The notes under the pieces: generated by a model
The model's input: the letters and a program-made list of their open reading frames with translations, nothing else
Database searches by the model: none
What the model was told of the DNA's origin: nothing
In this document: positions 11,558 to 20,933 of the stretch, in pieces
Position numbering within the stretch: the first letter of the stretch is position 1
Layout: each line of letters starts with the position of its first letter
Source: Halothiobacillus sp.
GTDB lineage: Bacteria > Pseudomonadota > Gammaproteobacteria > Halothiobacillales > Halothiobacillaceae
NCBI GenBank assembly: GCA_016278265.1
Contig: JADQCE010000002.1
Span: 124,001-188,000 of the forward strand
DNA length: 64,000 nucleotides
Reading direction: 5' to 3'
Made by a program: the position numbers and the translations under genes

Positions 11558-11631
11558 TGGAGCGGGTGAAGGGAATCGAACCCTCGTCTTAAGCTTGGGA
11601 AGCTTCTGCTCTACCATTGAGCTACACCCGC
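11558..11631 (-). tRNA. tRNA-Gly (anticodon CCC)
   Basis: Read leftward from 11631, the acceptor GCGGGTG pairs with CACCCGC before discriminator T and an encoded CCA. The D arm is GCTC...GAGC, the anticodon loop TTCCCAA (anticodon CCC, decoding GGG), and the T arm GAGGG-TTCGATT-CCCTT. It closely resembles E. coli glyU. The anticodon stem has one G-A mismatch at its outer end (positions 27-43). Confidence 0.95.
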
Positions 11632-11682
11632 GAGAGTTGGGGATTATCGTGGCCAGCCGGCGCAAACGCAAGCCACGTTGAA

Positions 11683-12837
11683 TCAGTCCAGCGGCGGCAG
11701 GTCGTCGCTGTCTGACTTGTCGCCCTTGATGCCGCTGGAGTCGGCCGCTGCGGCCTTGAGCTCGTCCTGGCCGCTGCCGAAACTCATCAGCCATTCCATG
11801 TTGCTGCGACTGTCGGCATTCTCCAACGCCTCGTCGCGCGAGATCAGTCCTTTCTTGAAGAGTTGCAGGATCGACATGTCGAATGTCATGGCGCCGCTGG
11901 AGGCATTCTTCTCCATCGATTCCTTGATCGCGTCGACCTCGCCGCGCTTGATCAGGTCGGAGACCAGCGGGGTGTTGACCAGGATTTCCACTGCCGGCAG
12001 CCGCTTGCCACCGCTGCCGATGATCAGGCGCTGCGAAATGATCGCCTTGAGGTTCATCGACAGGTCCATCAGCAACTGGTCGCGCGAATCGGAGGGGAAG
12101 AAGCGGATGATGCGATCGAGTGCCTGGTTGGCGTTGGTCGCGTGCAGGGTGCTGATGCACAGGTGGCCGGTGTCGGCATAGGCCAGCGCGTGTTCCATGG
12201 TCGCCCGATCGCGCACCTCGCCGATCATGATCACGTCCGGTGCCTCACGCAGGGCCTCCTTGAGTGCCGCCGCATACGACCGGGTGTCGACCCCCACCTC
12301 GCGTTGGTTGACCACCGAATTGCGGTGCTTGAAGGCGAATTCCATCGGGTCCTCGACGGTGAGGATGTGCCCGGGGCGCGCCTCGGCACGGTGGTCGATC
12401 ATGGCGGCCAGCGTGGTGGACTTGCCCGAGCCGGTCGCGCCGACCACCAGAATCAGGCCGCGGCGCTCGGTGATCAGCTCCTCGACTACCATCGGCAGAT
12501 TGAGGTCGGCCGCGCGCGGGATTTCCGCCTGGATGTAGCGGATCACCAGCGACCACTCGCCGCGCTGCATGAAGACGTTCATCCGGAAACGACCGATGCC
12601 CGGACGGGACAGGGCGACGTTGAGCTCGAGGTTCTCGAGAAAATCGTCGATCTGATGCTGGTTGAGCACCGAGCGGGCCAGTTCTTCGATCTGGCCAGTG
12701 CGCAACCGATCTTTGCCGATAAAGCGCATCTCGCCCTGGATCTTGATCGCGGGCGTGGTGCCGGTGGAGAAGTACAGGTCGGAGCCTTCCTTGTCGGCGA
12801 GCAGCTTCAGGTAGGGTTCGAGGCTCAGTTGACTCAT
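11683..12837 (-). CDS. PilT/PilU-family type IV pilus ATPase (paralog 1, PilU-like)
   Basis: Hexameric ATPase predicted to drive pilus retraction at the inner face of the cell membrane. In 384 residues it has the N-terminal PAS-like domain, Walker A VVGATGSGKST (about residues 131-141), the Asp box LTVEDPMEF, Walker B PDVIMIGEVRD and the His box HLCISTLHATNANQ. An acidic tail (GDKSDSDDLPPLD) extends past the core, as in PilU proteins. It resembles the next gene more than the third, pilT gene. All three lie in the same direction, this one last, about 105 bp downstream of the second. The start has AAAGGA ten bases upstream. Confidence 0.85.
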   Translation of the reverse strand: MSQLSLEPYLKLLADKEGSDLYFSTGTTPAIKIQGEMRFIGKDRLRTGQIEELARSVLNQHQIDDFLENLELNVALSRPGIGRFRMNVFMQRGEWSLVIRYIQAEIPRAADLNLPMVVEELITERRGLILVVGATGSGKSTTLAAMIDHRAEARPGHILTVEDPMEFAFKHRNSVVNQREVGVDTRSYAAALKEALREAPDVIMIGEVRDRATMEHALAYADTGHLCISTLHATNANQALDRIIRFFPSDSRDQLLMDLSMNLKAIISQRLIIGSGGKRLPAVEILVNTPLVSDLIKRGEVDAIKESMEKNASSGAMTFDMSILQLFKKGLISRDEALENADSRSNMEWLMSFGSGQDELKAAAADSSGIKGDKSDSDDLPPLD

Positions 12838-12942
12838 GGTGCGGGGGTCCTTTCAGGTCGCGGGTCGGGTTGCGGAACCGCGCCTTGTTTCTGGAGGCCG
12901 GGCAACCTGCCGAGGTCGTCGATCACGTGTGCAGTTATTCCC

Positions 12943-14088
12943 TCAGTCAGACTCGACCTTGAGATCGTCTTCGGAATCGTCTTGGCGGCTCTTGGGCAGG
13001 CCGCGCTTGCTCTCCAATTTGATGCGCAGGCGCAGGTCGTTGACCGAGTCAGCCTTGCTGATGACTTCGTCGTAGTCGGCCTGGTGGGTGTCGTAGAGGT
13101 CGAACAGGGCCTGGTCGAATGTCTGCATGCCGAGTTCGCGAGACCGCTTCATCACTTCCTTGATCTCGGAGACATCGCCCTTGAAGATCAGGTCGCCGAT
13201 CAGGGGGGTGTTGATCAGCACCTCGACGGCCGGAACCCGGCCGTCGCCGTCCGGCTTGCGCAACAGGCGCTGCGAGATCACCGACTTGAGGTTGAGCGAC
13301 AGGTCCATCAACAATTGCTGGCGCCGCTCTTCGGGGAAGAAGTTGATGATGCGGTCCAGTGCCTGGTTGGTGTTGTTCGCGTGCAGCGTGGCCAGGCACA
13401 GGTGACCGGTCTCGGCGAAGGCGATGGCGTGGTCCATGGTCTCGCGGTCGCGGATCTCGCCAATCAGGATCACGTCGGGGGCCTGGCGCAGGGTGTTCTT
13501 CAGCGCCGCGCCAAAGGACTCGGTGTCCACTCCCACCTCGCGCTGGGTGACCAGGCATCCCTTGTGCTTGTGGACGAATTCGATGGGGTCCTCAATGGTC
13601 ACGATGTGACCGCGCGAGTTCTCGTTGCGATAGTCGAGCATTGCGGCCAGCGAGGTGGATTTGCCTGAACTGGTGGCGCCGACGAAGATCACCAGGCCCC
13701 GGGCCGTCATCGCGATCTCGCCCAGTATGCCGGGGAGCTTGAGGTCATCGAAGTTGGGGATCTCCGAGCGGATCATCCGCAGGACCATGCCCTCGCTGCC
13801 ACGCTGCATGAACGCGTTGACACGAAAGCGCGCCACCCCGGGCAGGGCGATGGCGAAGTTCGCCTCGTGGGATTCCTCGAAGTGGGCCACCTGCTTGTCC
13901 GTCATGATCGAGCGGACGAGCATTTGGGTGTTTTCGACCGAGAGTTTCTGGTCGGTCAGGTGAACGACCTTGCCGTCGATCTTGGCCGAGGGCGGTGCGC
14001 CGACGGTGACGAACAGATCGGAGGCGTCGCGTTCAACGGCCCGTTTGAGGAGGGCTTGTACGTAGTTGGCTGCTTGCTGGCGGTCCAT
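12943..14088 (-). CDS. pilU: Type IV pilus retraction ATPase PilU
   Basis: Accessory retraction ATPase that works with PilT in twitching motility. The 381-residue protein matches Pseudomonas PilU closely through its middle: RGLVIFVGATSSGKSTSLAA (Walker A), HIVTIEDPIEFVH, QAPDVILIGEIRDRETMD (Walker B) and ETGHLCLATLHANNTNQAL (His box). An acidic C-terminal tail follows (RQDDSEDDLKVESD). Walker A reads GATSSGKS, with Ser where Gly is usual, still permitted by the motif. It lies between pilT upstream and another PilU-like paralog downstream, with a 161-bp gap to pilT. Confidence 0.9.
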   Translation of the reverse strand: MDRQQAANYVQALLKRAVERDASDLFVTVGAPPSAKIDGKVVHLTDQKLSVENTQMLVRSIMTDKQVAHFEESHEANFAIALPGVARFRVNAFMQRGSEGMVLRMIRSEIPNFDDLKLPGILGEIAMTARGLVIFVGATSSGKSTSLAAMLDYRNENSRGHIVTIEDPIEFVHKHKGCLVTQREVGVDTESFGAALKNTLRQAPDVILIGEIRDRETMDHAIAFAETGHLCLATLHANNTNQALDRIINFFPEERRQQLLMDLSLNLKSVISQRLLRKPDGDGRVPAVEVLINTPLIGDLIFKGDVSEIKEVMKRSRELGMQTFDQALFDLYDTHQADYDEVISKADSVNDLRLRIKLESKRGLPKSRQDDSEDDLKVESD

Positions 14089-14249
14089 CGAGAATTCCCG
14101 GCTTGCGTTGTCCGCCCGGTCGCCCTGGCTGACCGGCGTGGACGAGATTTAAGGTAAGGCGTGAGATGTCACGATCTACCGTTCGCGACGCCGGCGTGAG
14201 CTGCCGGATCGCCACACGATTGCCCGGTGAAGTGCCCCGGGCGTGAGTT

Positions 14250-15299
14250 CTATCTGAAGTCGTCCTTGTTCTTGGCCCGCCCGCGCGCGAGCTCCTTGGC
14301 GACGACGCCGCGGGTGACCAGCTGCTTGAGGTTCTGATCGAGCGTCTGCATCCCTTGTGCCTGGCCGGTCTGGATGGACGAGTACATCTGCGCCACCTTG
14401 TTCTCGCGGATCAGGTTGCGGATTGCCGGTGTGCCCAGCATGATCTCATGGGCCGCAACGCGCCCACCGCTGATCCTCTTGAGTAGTGTCTGCGAGATGA
14501 CCGCGCGCAGGGATTCGGAGAGCATCGCGCGCACCATGTCCTTCTCCGCCGAGGGGAAGACGTCGATGATTCGGTCGATGGTCTTGGCCGCCGAGTTGGT
14601 GTGCAGCGTGCCAAAGACCAGGTGGCCAGTCTCGGCGGCGGTCAGGGCCAGGCGGATGGTTTCGAGATCACGCAGCTCACCGACCAGGACCACGTCCGGG
14701 TCTTCGCGCAGCGCCGAGCGCAGAGCGGCGTTGAAGCTGTGGGTGTCGCGATGAACCTCGCGCTGGTTGACCAGGCATTTTTTTGATTCGTGGACGAATT
14801 CGATGGGGTCCTCGACCGTAAGGATATGGTCGTTGCGATGGTCGTTGACGTAGTCGATCATCGCCGCGAGCGTGGTCGACTTGCCCGAGCCGGTCGGTCC
14901 GGTGACCAGTACGATGCCGTTGGGGTAGTCGCACAGATCCTGGAAGACCTTCGGCGCGTCGAGCTGCTCGAGGGTGAGCACTTTGCTCGGGATGGTGCGA
15001 AAGACCGCGCTCGCGCCGCGGTTCTGGTTGAAGGCGTTGACCCGGAAGCGGGCATGGCCGCGCAGTTCGAAGGAGAAGTCGACCTCGAGGTTGTCTTCGT
15101 ACTCCTTACGCTGCCGGTCGTTCATGATGTCGTACACCATGGAATGGACCTGCTTGTGGTCCATTACCGGCACGTTGACCTTGCGGATGTCACCGTCAAT
15201 CCGCACCCGGGGTTGTTCACCGGCCGAAAGATGAAGGTCCGATGCCCCGTTCTTGACGGTGAACATCAGCAGGGAGTCGATATCTCGGGATTCGGCCAT
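14250..15299 (-). CDS. pilT: Type IV pilus twitching motility ATPase PilT
   Basis: Retraction motor of type IVa pili, 349 residues (Pseudomonas PilT 344). It shows SLLMFTVKNGASDLHLSAG at the N-terminus, Walker A VTGPTGSGKST near residue 136, the Asp box ILTVEDPIEFVH, Walker B PDVVLVGELRDLETI and the His box GHLVFGTLHTNSAAKTIDR, all as in PilT. The ATG at 15299 has AAGGA seven bases upstream; a longer frame to 15725 runs antisense through yggS and is rejected. It is transcribed divergently from yggS, the arrangement also found in Pseudomonas. Confidence 0.95.
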   Translation of the reverse strand: MAESRDIDSLLMFTVKNGASDLHLSAGEQPRVRIDGDIRKVNVPVMDHKQVHSMVYDIMNDRQRKEYEDNLEVDFSFELRGHARFRVNAFNQNRGASAVFRTIPSKVLTLEQLDAPKVFQDLCDYPNGIVLVTGPTGSGKSTTLAAMIDYVNDHRNDHILTVEDPIEFVHESKKCLVNQREVHRDTHSFNAALRSALREDPDVVLVGELRDLETIRLALTAAETGHLVFGTLHTNSAAKTIDRIIDVFPSAEKDMVRAMLSESLRAVISQTLLKRISGGRVAAHEIMLGTPAIRNLIRENKVAQMYSSIQTGQAQGMQTLDQNLKQLVTRGVVAKELARGRAKNKDDFR

Positions 15300-15431
15300 G
15301 CGATCGTCCTTTGCGGGGGAGGGCCCCGTGAATAGTCCATTGATGGTGCCTGCCGAGGGCCCGAATCGCCGCAGTGACGCGGCTTGGCCCTCGTTGCAGA
15401 CAAGGTAAAACGAACACGCACAAGGTGCAAG

Positions 15432-16091
15432 ATGGGAAATCGAGAAAGCGCATACCACGGCATCCGCGAGCGCATCGAGGTGGCGAATGCCGATCGTCCC
15501 GCCGGCTCGGGCGAGGTGACGTTGGTGGCCGTGAGCAAACGCCAACCGGTCGAGGCCATCCGCGCCCTGGCCGAACTGGGTCAGCAGGACTTCGGCGAGA
15601 ATTACCTGCAGGAGGCAATCGACAAGCAGCCGGAGCTGGCCGACCTGCCGCTGATCTGGCATTTCATCGGACCGATCCAGTCCAACAAGACCCGCGCCAT
15701 TGCCGCGCATTTCGACTGGGTGCACAGTGTTGATCGGGCCAAGATTGCCCGCCGCCTGGGCGAGCAGCGCGATCCGGCGTTGGGTCCGCTGAATCTGCTG
15801 ATCCAGGTCAATGTCGACGGCGAGGAGAGCAAATCTGGGGCCGAGCCGTGCGATGTGCCCGGCATCGTTGCCGCGTGTGCCGAGTATCCGACGCTGCGCT
15901 TGCGTGGACTGATGTGTATCCCGCGCCCGGGGAACACCGCGGCCTTCGGTCAGCTCGCGGCGCTCAACGCGTCACTGGCCGAACCGTTGCCCGACTTGTC
16001 GATGGGGATGAGTGGTGATTTCGAGGCAGCGATTGCCGAGGGCGCGACCATCGTGCGGGTCGGCACGGCCCTGTTCGGTCCGCGCGATTGA
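15432..16091 (+). CDS. yggS: Pyridoxal phosphate homeostasis protein (YggS family)
   Basis: PLP-binding protein without known catalysis that buffers pyridoxal phosphate and affects amino-acid metabolism. It has 219 residues with the alanine-racemase-like barrel; the PLP lysine is Lys36 in LVAVSKRQP, followed by FGENYLQEA and WHFIGPIQSNK, and the phosphate-binding end GMSGDFEAAIAEGATIVRVG. The ATG at 15432 has AAGGTG just upstream. It begins a run with proC and yggT, a conserved context across Gammaproteobacteria. Confidence 0.95.
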   Translation: MGNRESAYHGIRERIEVANADRPAGSGEVTLVAVSKRQPVEAIRALAELGQQDFGENYLQEAIDKQPELADLPLIWHFIGPIQSNKTRAIAAHFDWVHSVDRAKIARRLGEQRDPALGPLNLLIQVNVDGEESKSGAEPCDVPGIVAACAEYPTLRLRGLMCIPRPGNTAAFGQLAALNASLAEPLPDLSMGMSGDFEAAIAEGATIVRVGTALFGPRD

Positions 16092-16169
16092 TGAAGAGCG
16101 GCGGCTGGCGGTTGCCATTCGTGTTATTTTTCTGGGTCCGGGATTCACGCTTAAAGGGCAGGTGAGATA

Positions 16170-17009
16170 ATGAACGCCTCGCGGATAGCTTTCATCGGTG
16201 GCGGCAACATGGCCGCCGCACTTATTGGCGGCATGCTCAAGGACGCACCGGCCGGTGCCAAGCCATCGATCGTGGTGGCCGAGCCGGACGCCGATCGGCG
16301 ACGCGCCCTGGGCGAGCAGCTCGGGGCGGAGACGACCGAGGACAACCACGCGGCCATCGAGGGCGCACAGCTGGTGGTTCTGGCGGTCAAGCCGCAGGTG
16401 ATGCAGACGGTCGCCGAAGACCTGGCCCCTCATCTGGCGGCGGGGCAGCTGGTGGTCTCTATTGCTGCGGGCATCCCGGTCGCCGCGCTGGCCGGGTGGC
16501 TCAACGGTCATGCCGCGATCGTGCGTGCCATGCCCAATACCCCGTCGATGGTCGGTTGTGGTGCCACCGGGCTGTTCGCCGCCGAGGCGGTCAGTCGCGA
16601 GCAGCACAGTGACGCCGAATCGCTGATGCGGGCGGTCGGCGTGGTGCAGTGGCTCGAGGACGAATCGCAGATCGACGAGGTCACGGCGCTGTCGGGCAGT
16701 GGCCCCGCCTACGTCTTCTACCTGATGGAGTCGATGCAGGCAGCGGCCGAGGGTATGGGCATGGCGCCGGACGTGGCGCGCCTGCTGACCCTGGAGACCG
16801 TCTTCGGTGCGGCCAAGCTGGCGCTGGCGGCGGACGATTCGCCGGCCGAGTTGCGGCGCCGGGTCAGTTCGCCGGGTGGTACCACCGAGCGGGCCATTGC
16901 GGCGCTGGACGAGGCGGGCGTACGCGATGCCTTCGCCCGGGCGATTCGTGCCTCGCGTGACCGTAGCCGGGAGCTGGCGGCCGACGTCAGTGATCGCGCG
17001 GCCGATTGA
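16170..17009 (+). CDS. proC: Pyrroline-5-carboxylate reductase
   Basis: Last step of proline synthesis: NAD(P)H-dependent reduction of pyrroline-5-carboxylate. 279 residues; N-terminal Rossmann motif FIGGGNMAAALIGG, the substrate-binding motif VTALSGSGPAYVFYLMESM around residue 170, and the C-terminal SSPGGTTERAI signature are all present. Start codon preceded by GCAGGTGAG. It follows yggS by 78 bp and precedes yggT by 64 bp. Confidence 0.96.
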   Translation: MNASRIAFIGGGNMAAALIGGMLKDAPAGAKPSIVVAEPDADRRRALGEQLGAETTEDNHAAIEGAQLVVLAVKPQVMQTVAEDLAPHLAAGQLVVSIAAGIPVAALAGWLNGHAAIVRAMPNTPSMVGCGATGLFAAEAVSREQHSDAESLMRAVGVVQWLEDESQIDEVTALSGSGPAYVFYLMESMQAAAEGMGMAPDVARLLTLETVFGAAKLALAADDSPAELRRRVSSPGGTTERAIAALDEAGVRDAFARAIRASRDRSRELAADVSDRAAD

Positions 17010-17073
17010 GCCGGCCGTTTTCTCGGGCTGGCCTGCCGGCCCAAACCATTAATAATTTGTCGAGTAGTTCTGA

Positions 17074-17625
17074 ATGAGCGGTAGCTTCGGGGATCCGAGC
17101 GTTTTTCTGGTCCGGGTGCTTTTCGAACTGGTGGCGTTCGTCGCCTTCATCCGGTACTTCCTGCAACTGTTCCGGGCGAACTTCTACAACCCGGTGAGCC
17201 AGGCGATCGTCAAGATCACCGATCCGGTGCTCAACCCGCTGCGCACGGTGATCAAGCCGGTCGGCCGCCACGATTTGGCTGCGCTGCTGTTCGGCGTCGT
17301 GATGGTGGCCCTGATGGTCTGGGCGATCACCGCGATGCAGGGTGTCGGCATGACCGGCACTGGCGTGTTGATCGGCACGATCTACTTCACGTTCCTGGCG
17401 GTGACCAACCTGTTCTTCTGGACGGTGTTGCTGCGAGCGGTGGCCTCCTGGCTGGGTAATGACCGCTCGCCCGGCGTGGCCTTCCTCGCCGATCTCACCG
17501 ACCCGGTGGTCGACCCCGTCCGGCGCATACTGCCGCCGATCGGCGGGATCGATCTCTCGCCCCTGGCCGTGCTGCTGATCATCCAGGTCGCCCAGATGGT
17601 GGTCGGCAACCTGCTGATGGGCTGA
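17074..17625 (+). CDS. yggT: YggT family membrane protein
   Basis: Integral membrane protein, 183 residues, with two copies of the YggT repeat: [19 protein letters not shown] in the first half and the matching [21 protein letters not shown] in the second. About four membrane helices flank these. The role is unclear; family members are linked to osmotic stress and the divisome-adjacent locus of many bacteria. The proC-yggT-metX order is conserved in Pseudomonas and relatives. Confidence 0.88.
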   Translation: MSGSFGDPSVFLVRVLFELVAFVAFIRYFLQLFRANFYNPVSQAIVKITDPVLNPLRTVIKPVGRHDLAALLFGVVMVALMVWAITAMQGVGMTGTGVLIGTIYFTFLAVTNLFFWTVLLRAVASWLGNDRSPGVAFLADLTDPVVDPVRRILPPIGGIDLSPLAVLLIIQVAQMVVGNLLMG

Positions 17626-17651
17626 ATGCCAACCAGGCCAAGAGGACGTTG

Positions 17652-18845
17652 ATGAGCGAATCCACCGCAAAAAATCCGCCGGTTGGCGGCGCGACGCACC
17701 AGCCGGGTTCGGTCGGGTTGGTCGAGCCGCAGACCGCGCACATCGACACGCCGCTGCTGCTCGACTGTGGTCGCCGGATCGAGGAATACGACCTGGTCTA
17801 CGAGACCTACGGCGAGCTCAACGCGCGTGCCGACAACGCCGTGCTCATCTGTCACGCGCTGTCGGGCGATCATCACGCTGCCGGTCGTCATCGCCCCGAG
17901 GACCGCAAGCCGGGCTGGTGGGATACCGCCATCGGCCCGGGCAAGCCGATCGATACCGATCGGTTTTTCGTCGTCTGCGTGAACAATTTGGGCGGCTGCA
18001 AGGGCTCGACCGGGCCATTGTCGGATAACCCGGAGACGGGGCGACCTTACGGCCCGGACTTTCCCATCCTCACGGTGCGCGACTGGGTCAACAGCCAGCA
18101 CGCGCTGATGCGCCGGCTGGGTATTTCCCGTTGGGCGGCGGTTACCGGCGGCAGTCTCGGTGGCATGCAGGTAATGCAGTGGGCGATCAGCTATCCCGAG
18201 GCGATCGCCCACGCGGTCGTGATCGCCGCGGCGCCGAAGCTCTCGGCGCAGAATATCGCCTTCAACGAAGTCGCTCGCCAGGCGATCATCACCGACCCGG
18301 ATTTCCACGACGGGCGCTACGCCGAGCACGGCGCGATCCCGCGGCGGGGCCTGATGCTCGCGCGCATGCTTGGTCACATCACCTATCTGTCCGACGACGC
18401 CATGCGGGCGAAGTTCGGCCGCGAGCTGCGTTCGGGCAAGGTGCAGTACGGCTTCGATGTCGAGTTCCAGGTGGAGTCCTACCTGCGCTACCAGGGTACG
18501 AGCTTCGTCGACCGCTTCGACGCCAACACCTACCTGTTGATGACCAAGGCGTTGGACTACTTCGACCCGGCCGCCGAGGCCGACGACGACCTTGCCACCG
18601 CGCTGGCGCCAGCGACCGCCCGTTTCCTGGTGGTGTCGTTCACCTCCGACTGGCGCTTCTCGCCGGTGCGCTCGAAGGAGATCGTCCGGGCGCTGCTGGC
18701 CACCGGCAAGTCGGTCTCCTATGCCGAGGTCGAGGCGCACCAGGGGCACGATGCCTTCCTGATGCCGATTCCCTATTACCACCAGGTACTGCGCGGCTAC
18801 TTCGACAATATCGCCCGCACCATGACCGAGGAGGGTGTCGAATGA
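17652..18845 (+). CDS. metX: Homoserine O-acyltransferase MetX
   Basis: First committed step of methionine synthesis, acylating homoserine. The 397-residue alpha/beta hydrolase-fold protein has the nucleophile elbow [13 protein letters not shown], the catalytic Asp in FTSDWRFSP and the His in [10 protein letters not shown]. MetX proteins of Gammaproteobacteria can use succinyl- rather than acetyl-CoA; I cannot decide which from motifs alone. The ATG at 17652 follows AGAGGACG; a TTG one codon earlier is less likely. The stop overlaps metW as ATGA, marking a coupled pair. Confidence 0.94.
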   Translation: MSESTAKNPPVGGATHQPGSVGLVEPQTAHIDTPLLLDCGRRIEEYDLVYETYGELNARADNAVLICHALSGDHHAAGRHRPEDRKPGWWDTAIGPGKPIDTDRFFVVCVNNLGGCKGSTGPLSDNPETGRPYGPDFPILTVRDWVNSQHALMRRLGISRWAAVTGGSLGGMQVMQWAISYPEAIAHAVVIAAAPKLSAQNIAFNEVARQAIITDPDFHDGRYAEHGAIPRRGLMLARMLGHITYLSDDAMRAKFGRELRSGKVQYGFDVEFQVESYLRYQGTSFVDRFDANTYLLMTKALDYFDPAAEADDDLATALAPATARFLVVSFTSDWRFSPVRSKEIVRALLATGKSVSYAEVEAHQGHDAFLMPIPYYHQVLRGYFDNIARTMTEEGVE

Positions 18846-19447
18846 ACCGTCCCGACTGGGATATTGTCACTGGTTGGATTCGCGAGGACGCTCGCGTGCT
18901 CGACCTGGGTTGCGGCGACGGGGCGCTCCTTCGTCACCTGATCGCCAAGCGCTCGGTGCGCGGGGTGGGCATGGAGGTCGACGACGAGCGCGTCGCCCGC
19001 GGCGTGGCGGCCGACCTGAACATCATTCAGGCGGATCTCGACGATGGCATCCGCGACTGGTTCGGCCAGCACAGCTTTGATTACGTGCTGGTCAGCCAGA
19101 CGATTCAGGCCATTCGGCGTCCCGAGCGCCTGCTCGGGGAAATGCTGGATATCGCCTCGGAGGGCATCGTTACCTTCCCCAATATGGGCTACTGGCGCAA
19201 TCGCTGGCAGTTGGGGGTGCAGGGCATGATGCCGACCACCAAGGCGCTGCCCAATCCCTGGTACAACACGCCCAACATTCACCTCTGCACGCTGCGCGAC
19301 TTCGAGTCGCTTTGCGAGGGGCTGGGCATCGAGATCCTCGACCGGGCCGTGGTCGACCAGAATCGCCGCAGCTCACCGCTGCTGCGGGCGCTGCCCAACT
19401 GGTTCGGCGAGCACGCGATCTATCGCATTCGCAAGCGGGTGGTCTGA
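18842..19447 (+). CDS. metW: Methionine biosynthesis protein MetW
   Basis: Methyltransferase-fold partner of MetX, 201 residues. The SAM-binding motif [15 protein letters not shown] is near residue 20; family blocks [14 protein letters not shown] and [16 protein letters not shown] follow, together with [13 protein letters not shown]. MetW has been shown in some Proteobacteria to be needed for MetX activity, which fits the four-base overlap with metX here. The start ATG lies inside the metX stop. Confidence 0.94.
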   Translation: MNRPDWDIVTGWIREDARVLDLGCGDGALLRHLIAKRSVRGVGMEVDDERVARGVAADLNIIQADLDDGIRDWFGQHSFDYVLVSQTIQAIRRPERLLGEMLDIASEGIVTFPNMGYWRNRWQLGVQGMMPTTKALPNPWYNTPNIHLCTLRDFESLCEGLGIEILDRAVVDQNRRSSPLLRALPNWFGEHAIYRIRKRVV

Positions 19448-19543
19448 TAGCGCCCCGGCAAACGGCTTGGAGCCACCCGATTGCCGCAATGCGTGCGGAC
19501 TCGGGACATCCTTGTCCGTCGCGAGCGCAAGCGGAACTTGCAT

Positions 19544-19560
19544 CCGGGATGGCATCCCGG
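19544..19560. repeat. Short hairpin between convergent metW and methyltransferase genes
   Basis: CCGGGATG-G-CATCCCGG is a perfect 8-bp inverted repeat; a second small one (GGACA-TCCT-TGTCC) lies at about 19504-19517. No T-run follows, so I do not call a terminator. Confidence 0.4.
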
Positions 19561-19594
19561 CCTTTCCGTCGTTGTCGCTAGCTGGCGTCAGCCC

Positions 19595-20194
19595 TCATGC
19601 CTTCACGGCGCGGTGCACGGTGTAGGTCTTGCCCTGCTTGATCTTCTCGTAGTTGCCGAACTGTTCCTTCATCGTGCGCTTGAAGTATTCGCGCAGGCCA
19701 TTGATCGACACGAACCAGACCTCGCCGCCGCGGTTGAGGCCCCGCCAGGTGTCGAACAACATGATCTGCCACATCTCCTTGCCTACCTTGGCCGGTACGT
19801 TCGAGTAGAGCCGATCGAATTTCTCGCCATCCACGGCCGACAGGCCGTTCGACAACCGGGCCTCGGCGTTCTCCAGCCGATTGCGGCCCAGATTGCCCTG
19901 GGCGTAGTCGATCGCGACAAAATCCTTGTCCAGCAAGATGACGTGGCCATCCGGGCAGGCCTTGGCCATGGTGGCCCCGATGGGGCCGTAGCCGCATCCG
20001 AGGTCGATAATGGTGCTGCCAGCCGGCGGAATCGGGGTGTGCTCGAGCAGCAGGCGGGTGCCGGCGTCGATCTCGCGCGGGGAGAACAGGCCCCAGGTGG
20101 AGTGAAGGGTCAGACGTTGGCCGAGCAGTTCGCAGTCGAGAATCTGGTCGCGACGCAGGGCGGCGATAGTTTTGGCGTTGGGCGCTGGCTTCAT
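19595..20194 (-). CDS. Class I SAM-dependent methyltransferase, RsmC/RlmG-like fold
   Basis: Predicted small-domain methyltransferase (MTS type) of 199 residues. Motif I is IIDLGCGYGPIGATMAK (about residues 62-78) and the acidic residue after strand 2 is in ILLDKDFVAIDYAQ. Where rRNA guanine N2-methyltransferases have NPPF, this protein reads SNVPAKVG (residues 131-138), so the target may differ. The ATG at 20194 overlaps the zur stop as ATGA, so it is translated with zur. Substrate unknown. The C-terminus is rich in lysine and aromatic residues (KQGKTYTVHRAVKA). Confidence 0.75.
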   Translation of the reverse strand: MKPAPNAKTIAALRRDQILDCELLGQRLTLHSTWGLFSPREIDAGTRLLLEHTPIPPAGSTIIDLGCGYGPIGATMAKACPDGHVILLDKDFVAIDYAQGNLGRNRLENAEARLSNGLSAVDGEKFDRLYSNVPAKVGKEMWQIMLFDTWRGLNRGGEVWFVSINGLREYFKRTMKEQFGNYEKIKQGKTYTVHRAVKA

Positions 20195-20688
20195 GCGGTG
20201 TGATCGCTTGACGTGGTGGAGGGGGGTGTTGGGGCGGTCCGACAGGCTCGGCACAGGCCGCGCAGTTCAATCACCGCCGAGCGGGGCGCAAAGCCCGACT
20301 GGTGGGCGAGATCGTCGAGGGCGTCATGCACGGCCGGGTTGTCGTCCTCGAGGATGTCGCCGCATTGATCGCAGATCAGCAGGATGGCTTGGTGCGGCTC
20401 CTGCGGGTGTTCGCAGCCGACGAAGGCATTGAGGCTCTCGATGCGGTGGATCAGGCCCTGTTCGAGCAGGAAGTCGAGCGCTCGGTAGACGGTGGGGGGC
20501 TTTACCTGTTCGCCGTGTCTGGAGAGACGTTCGATCAGGTCATAGGCCTTGGTGGCCTCGTGGCTGGACCAGACCTCGCGCAGTACATGGCGCCGAATGG
20601 GCGTCAGGCGCGCGCCGGAACGGGCGCAGATTGCCTCGGCGCGGGCGAGGGCATCGTCGATGCACTGGTCGTGATGGGCGCAAGACAT
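20191..20688 (-). CDS. zur: Fur-family transcriptional regulator, Zur-like
   Basis: DNA-binding metal sensor, 165 residues, most like zinc uptake regulator Zur. The winged helix includes LTPIRRHVLREVWSSHEATKAYDLIERL and PPTVYRALDFLLEQGLIHRIES. The structural zinc site is two CxxC pairs: CDQC in the middle and CRAC near the end. The N-terminus is His/Cys-rich (MSCAHHDQC). The ATG at 20688 is preferred over an upstream TTG. It is coupled to the methyltransferase gene. I saw no clear Zur box in its upstream region. Confidence 0.85.
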   Translation of the reverse strand: MSCAHHDQCIDDALARAEAICARSGARLTPIRRHVLREVWSSHEATKAYDLIERLSRHGEQVKPPTVYRALDFLLEQGLIHRIESLNAFVGCEHPQEPHQAILLICDQCGDILEDDNPAVHDALDDLAHQSGFAPRSAVIELRGLCRACRTAPTPPSTTSSDHTA

Positions 20689-20933
20689 GAATTCGCCGCT
20701 ATCCGGAATCAATGAGGCATCATAGTGTAGTTGCCCGGCCTCATGGACAGAAGAAAACCTGACGTCGGATCAACAATGTCGATCGCCACAACGTTGAAAT
20801 TTCGGGACACGGCGATCATTATTTAGAGACAGCTAATAAACGTGGCCTGCTCGCCCCCGAAACGGTCTCGTCGAACGGCCGGTTCGGCGTGGAGTCCCCG
20901 ATGGCGAAAGCGGGCACACCGGAGGAGAAAGCA

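Noticed and set aside
11189-11631. Possible genomic island integrated at tRNA-Gly
   Set aside because: No integrase, no duplicated tRNA 3' end and no foreign cargo; only a small repeat element lies nearby.
11058-11681. Plus-strand frame reading through the repeat element and tRNA-Gly (EGNRTLVLSLGSF-like peptide)
   Set aside because: The recognisable peptide is the translated antisense of the tRNA, a common false gene; the rest covers the inverted-repeat element.
15222-15618. Additional small genes in the pilT-yggS gap
   Set aside because: The frames there overlap both genes, lack ribosome sites and have arginine/proline-rich shadow translations.
14250-15725. pilT extended to a 491-residue protein
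   Set aside because: The extra N-terminal part is antisense to yggS and unrelated to PilT; the ATG at 15299 has a good ribosome site.
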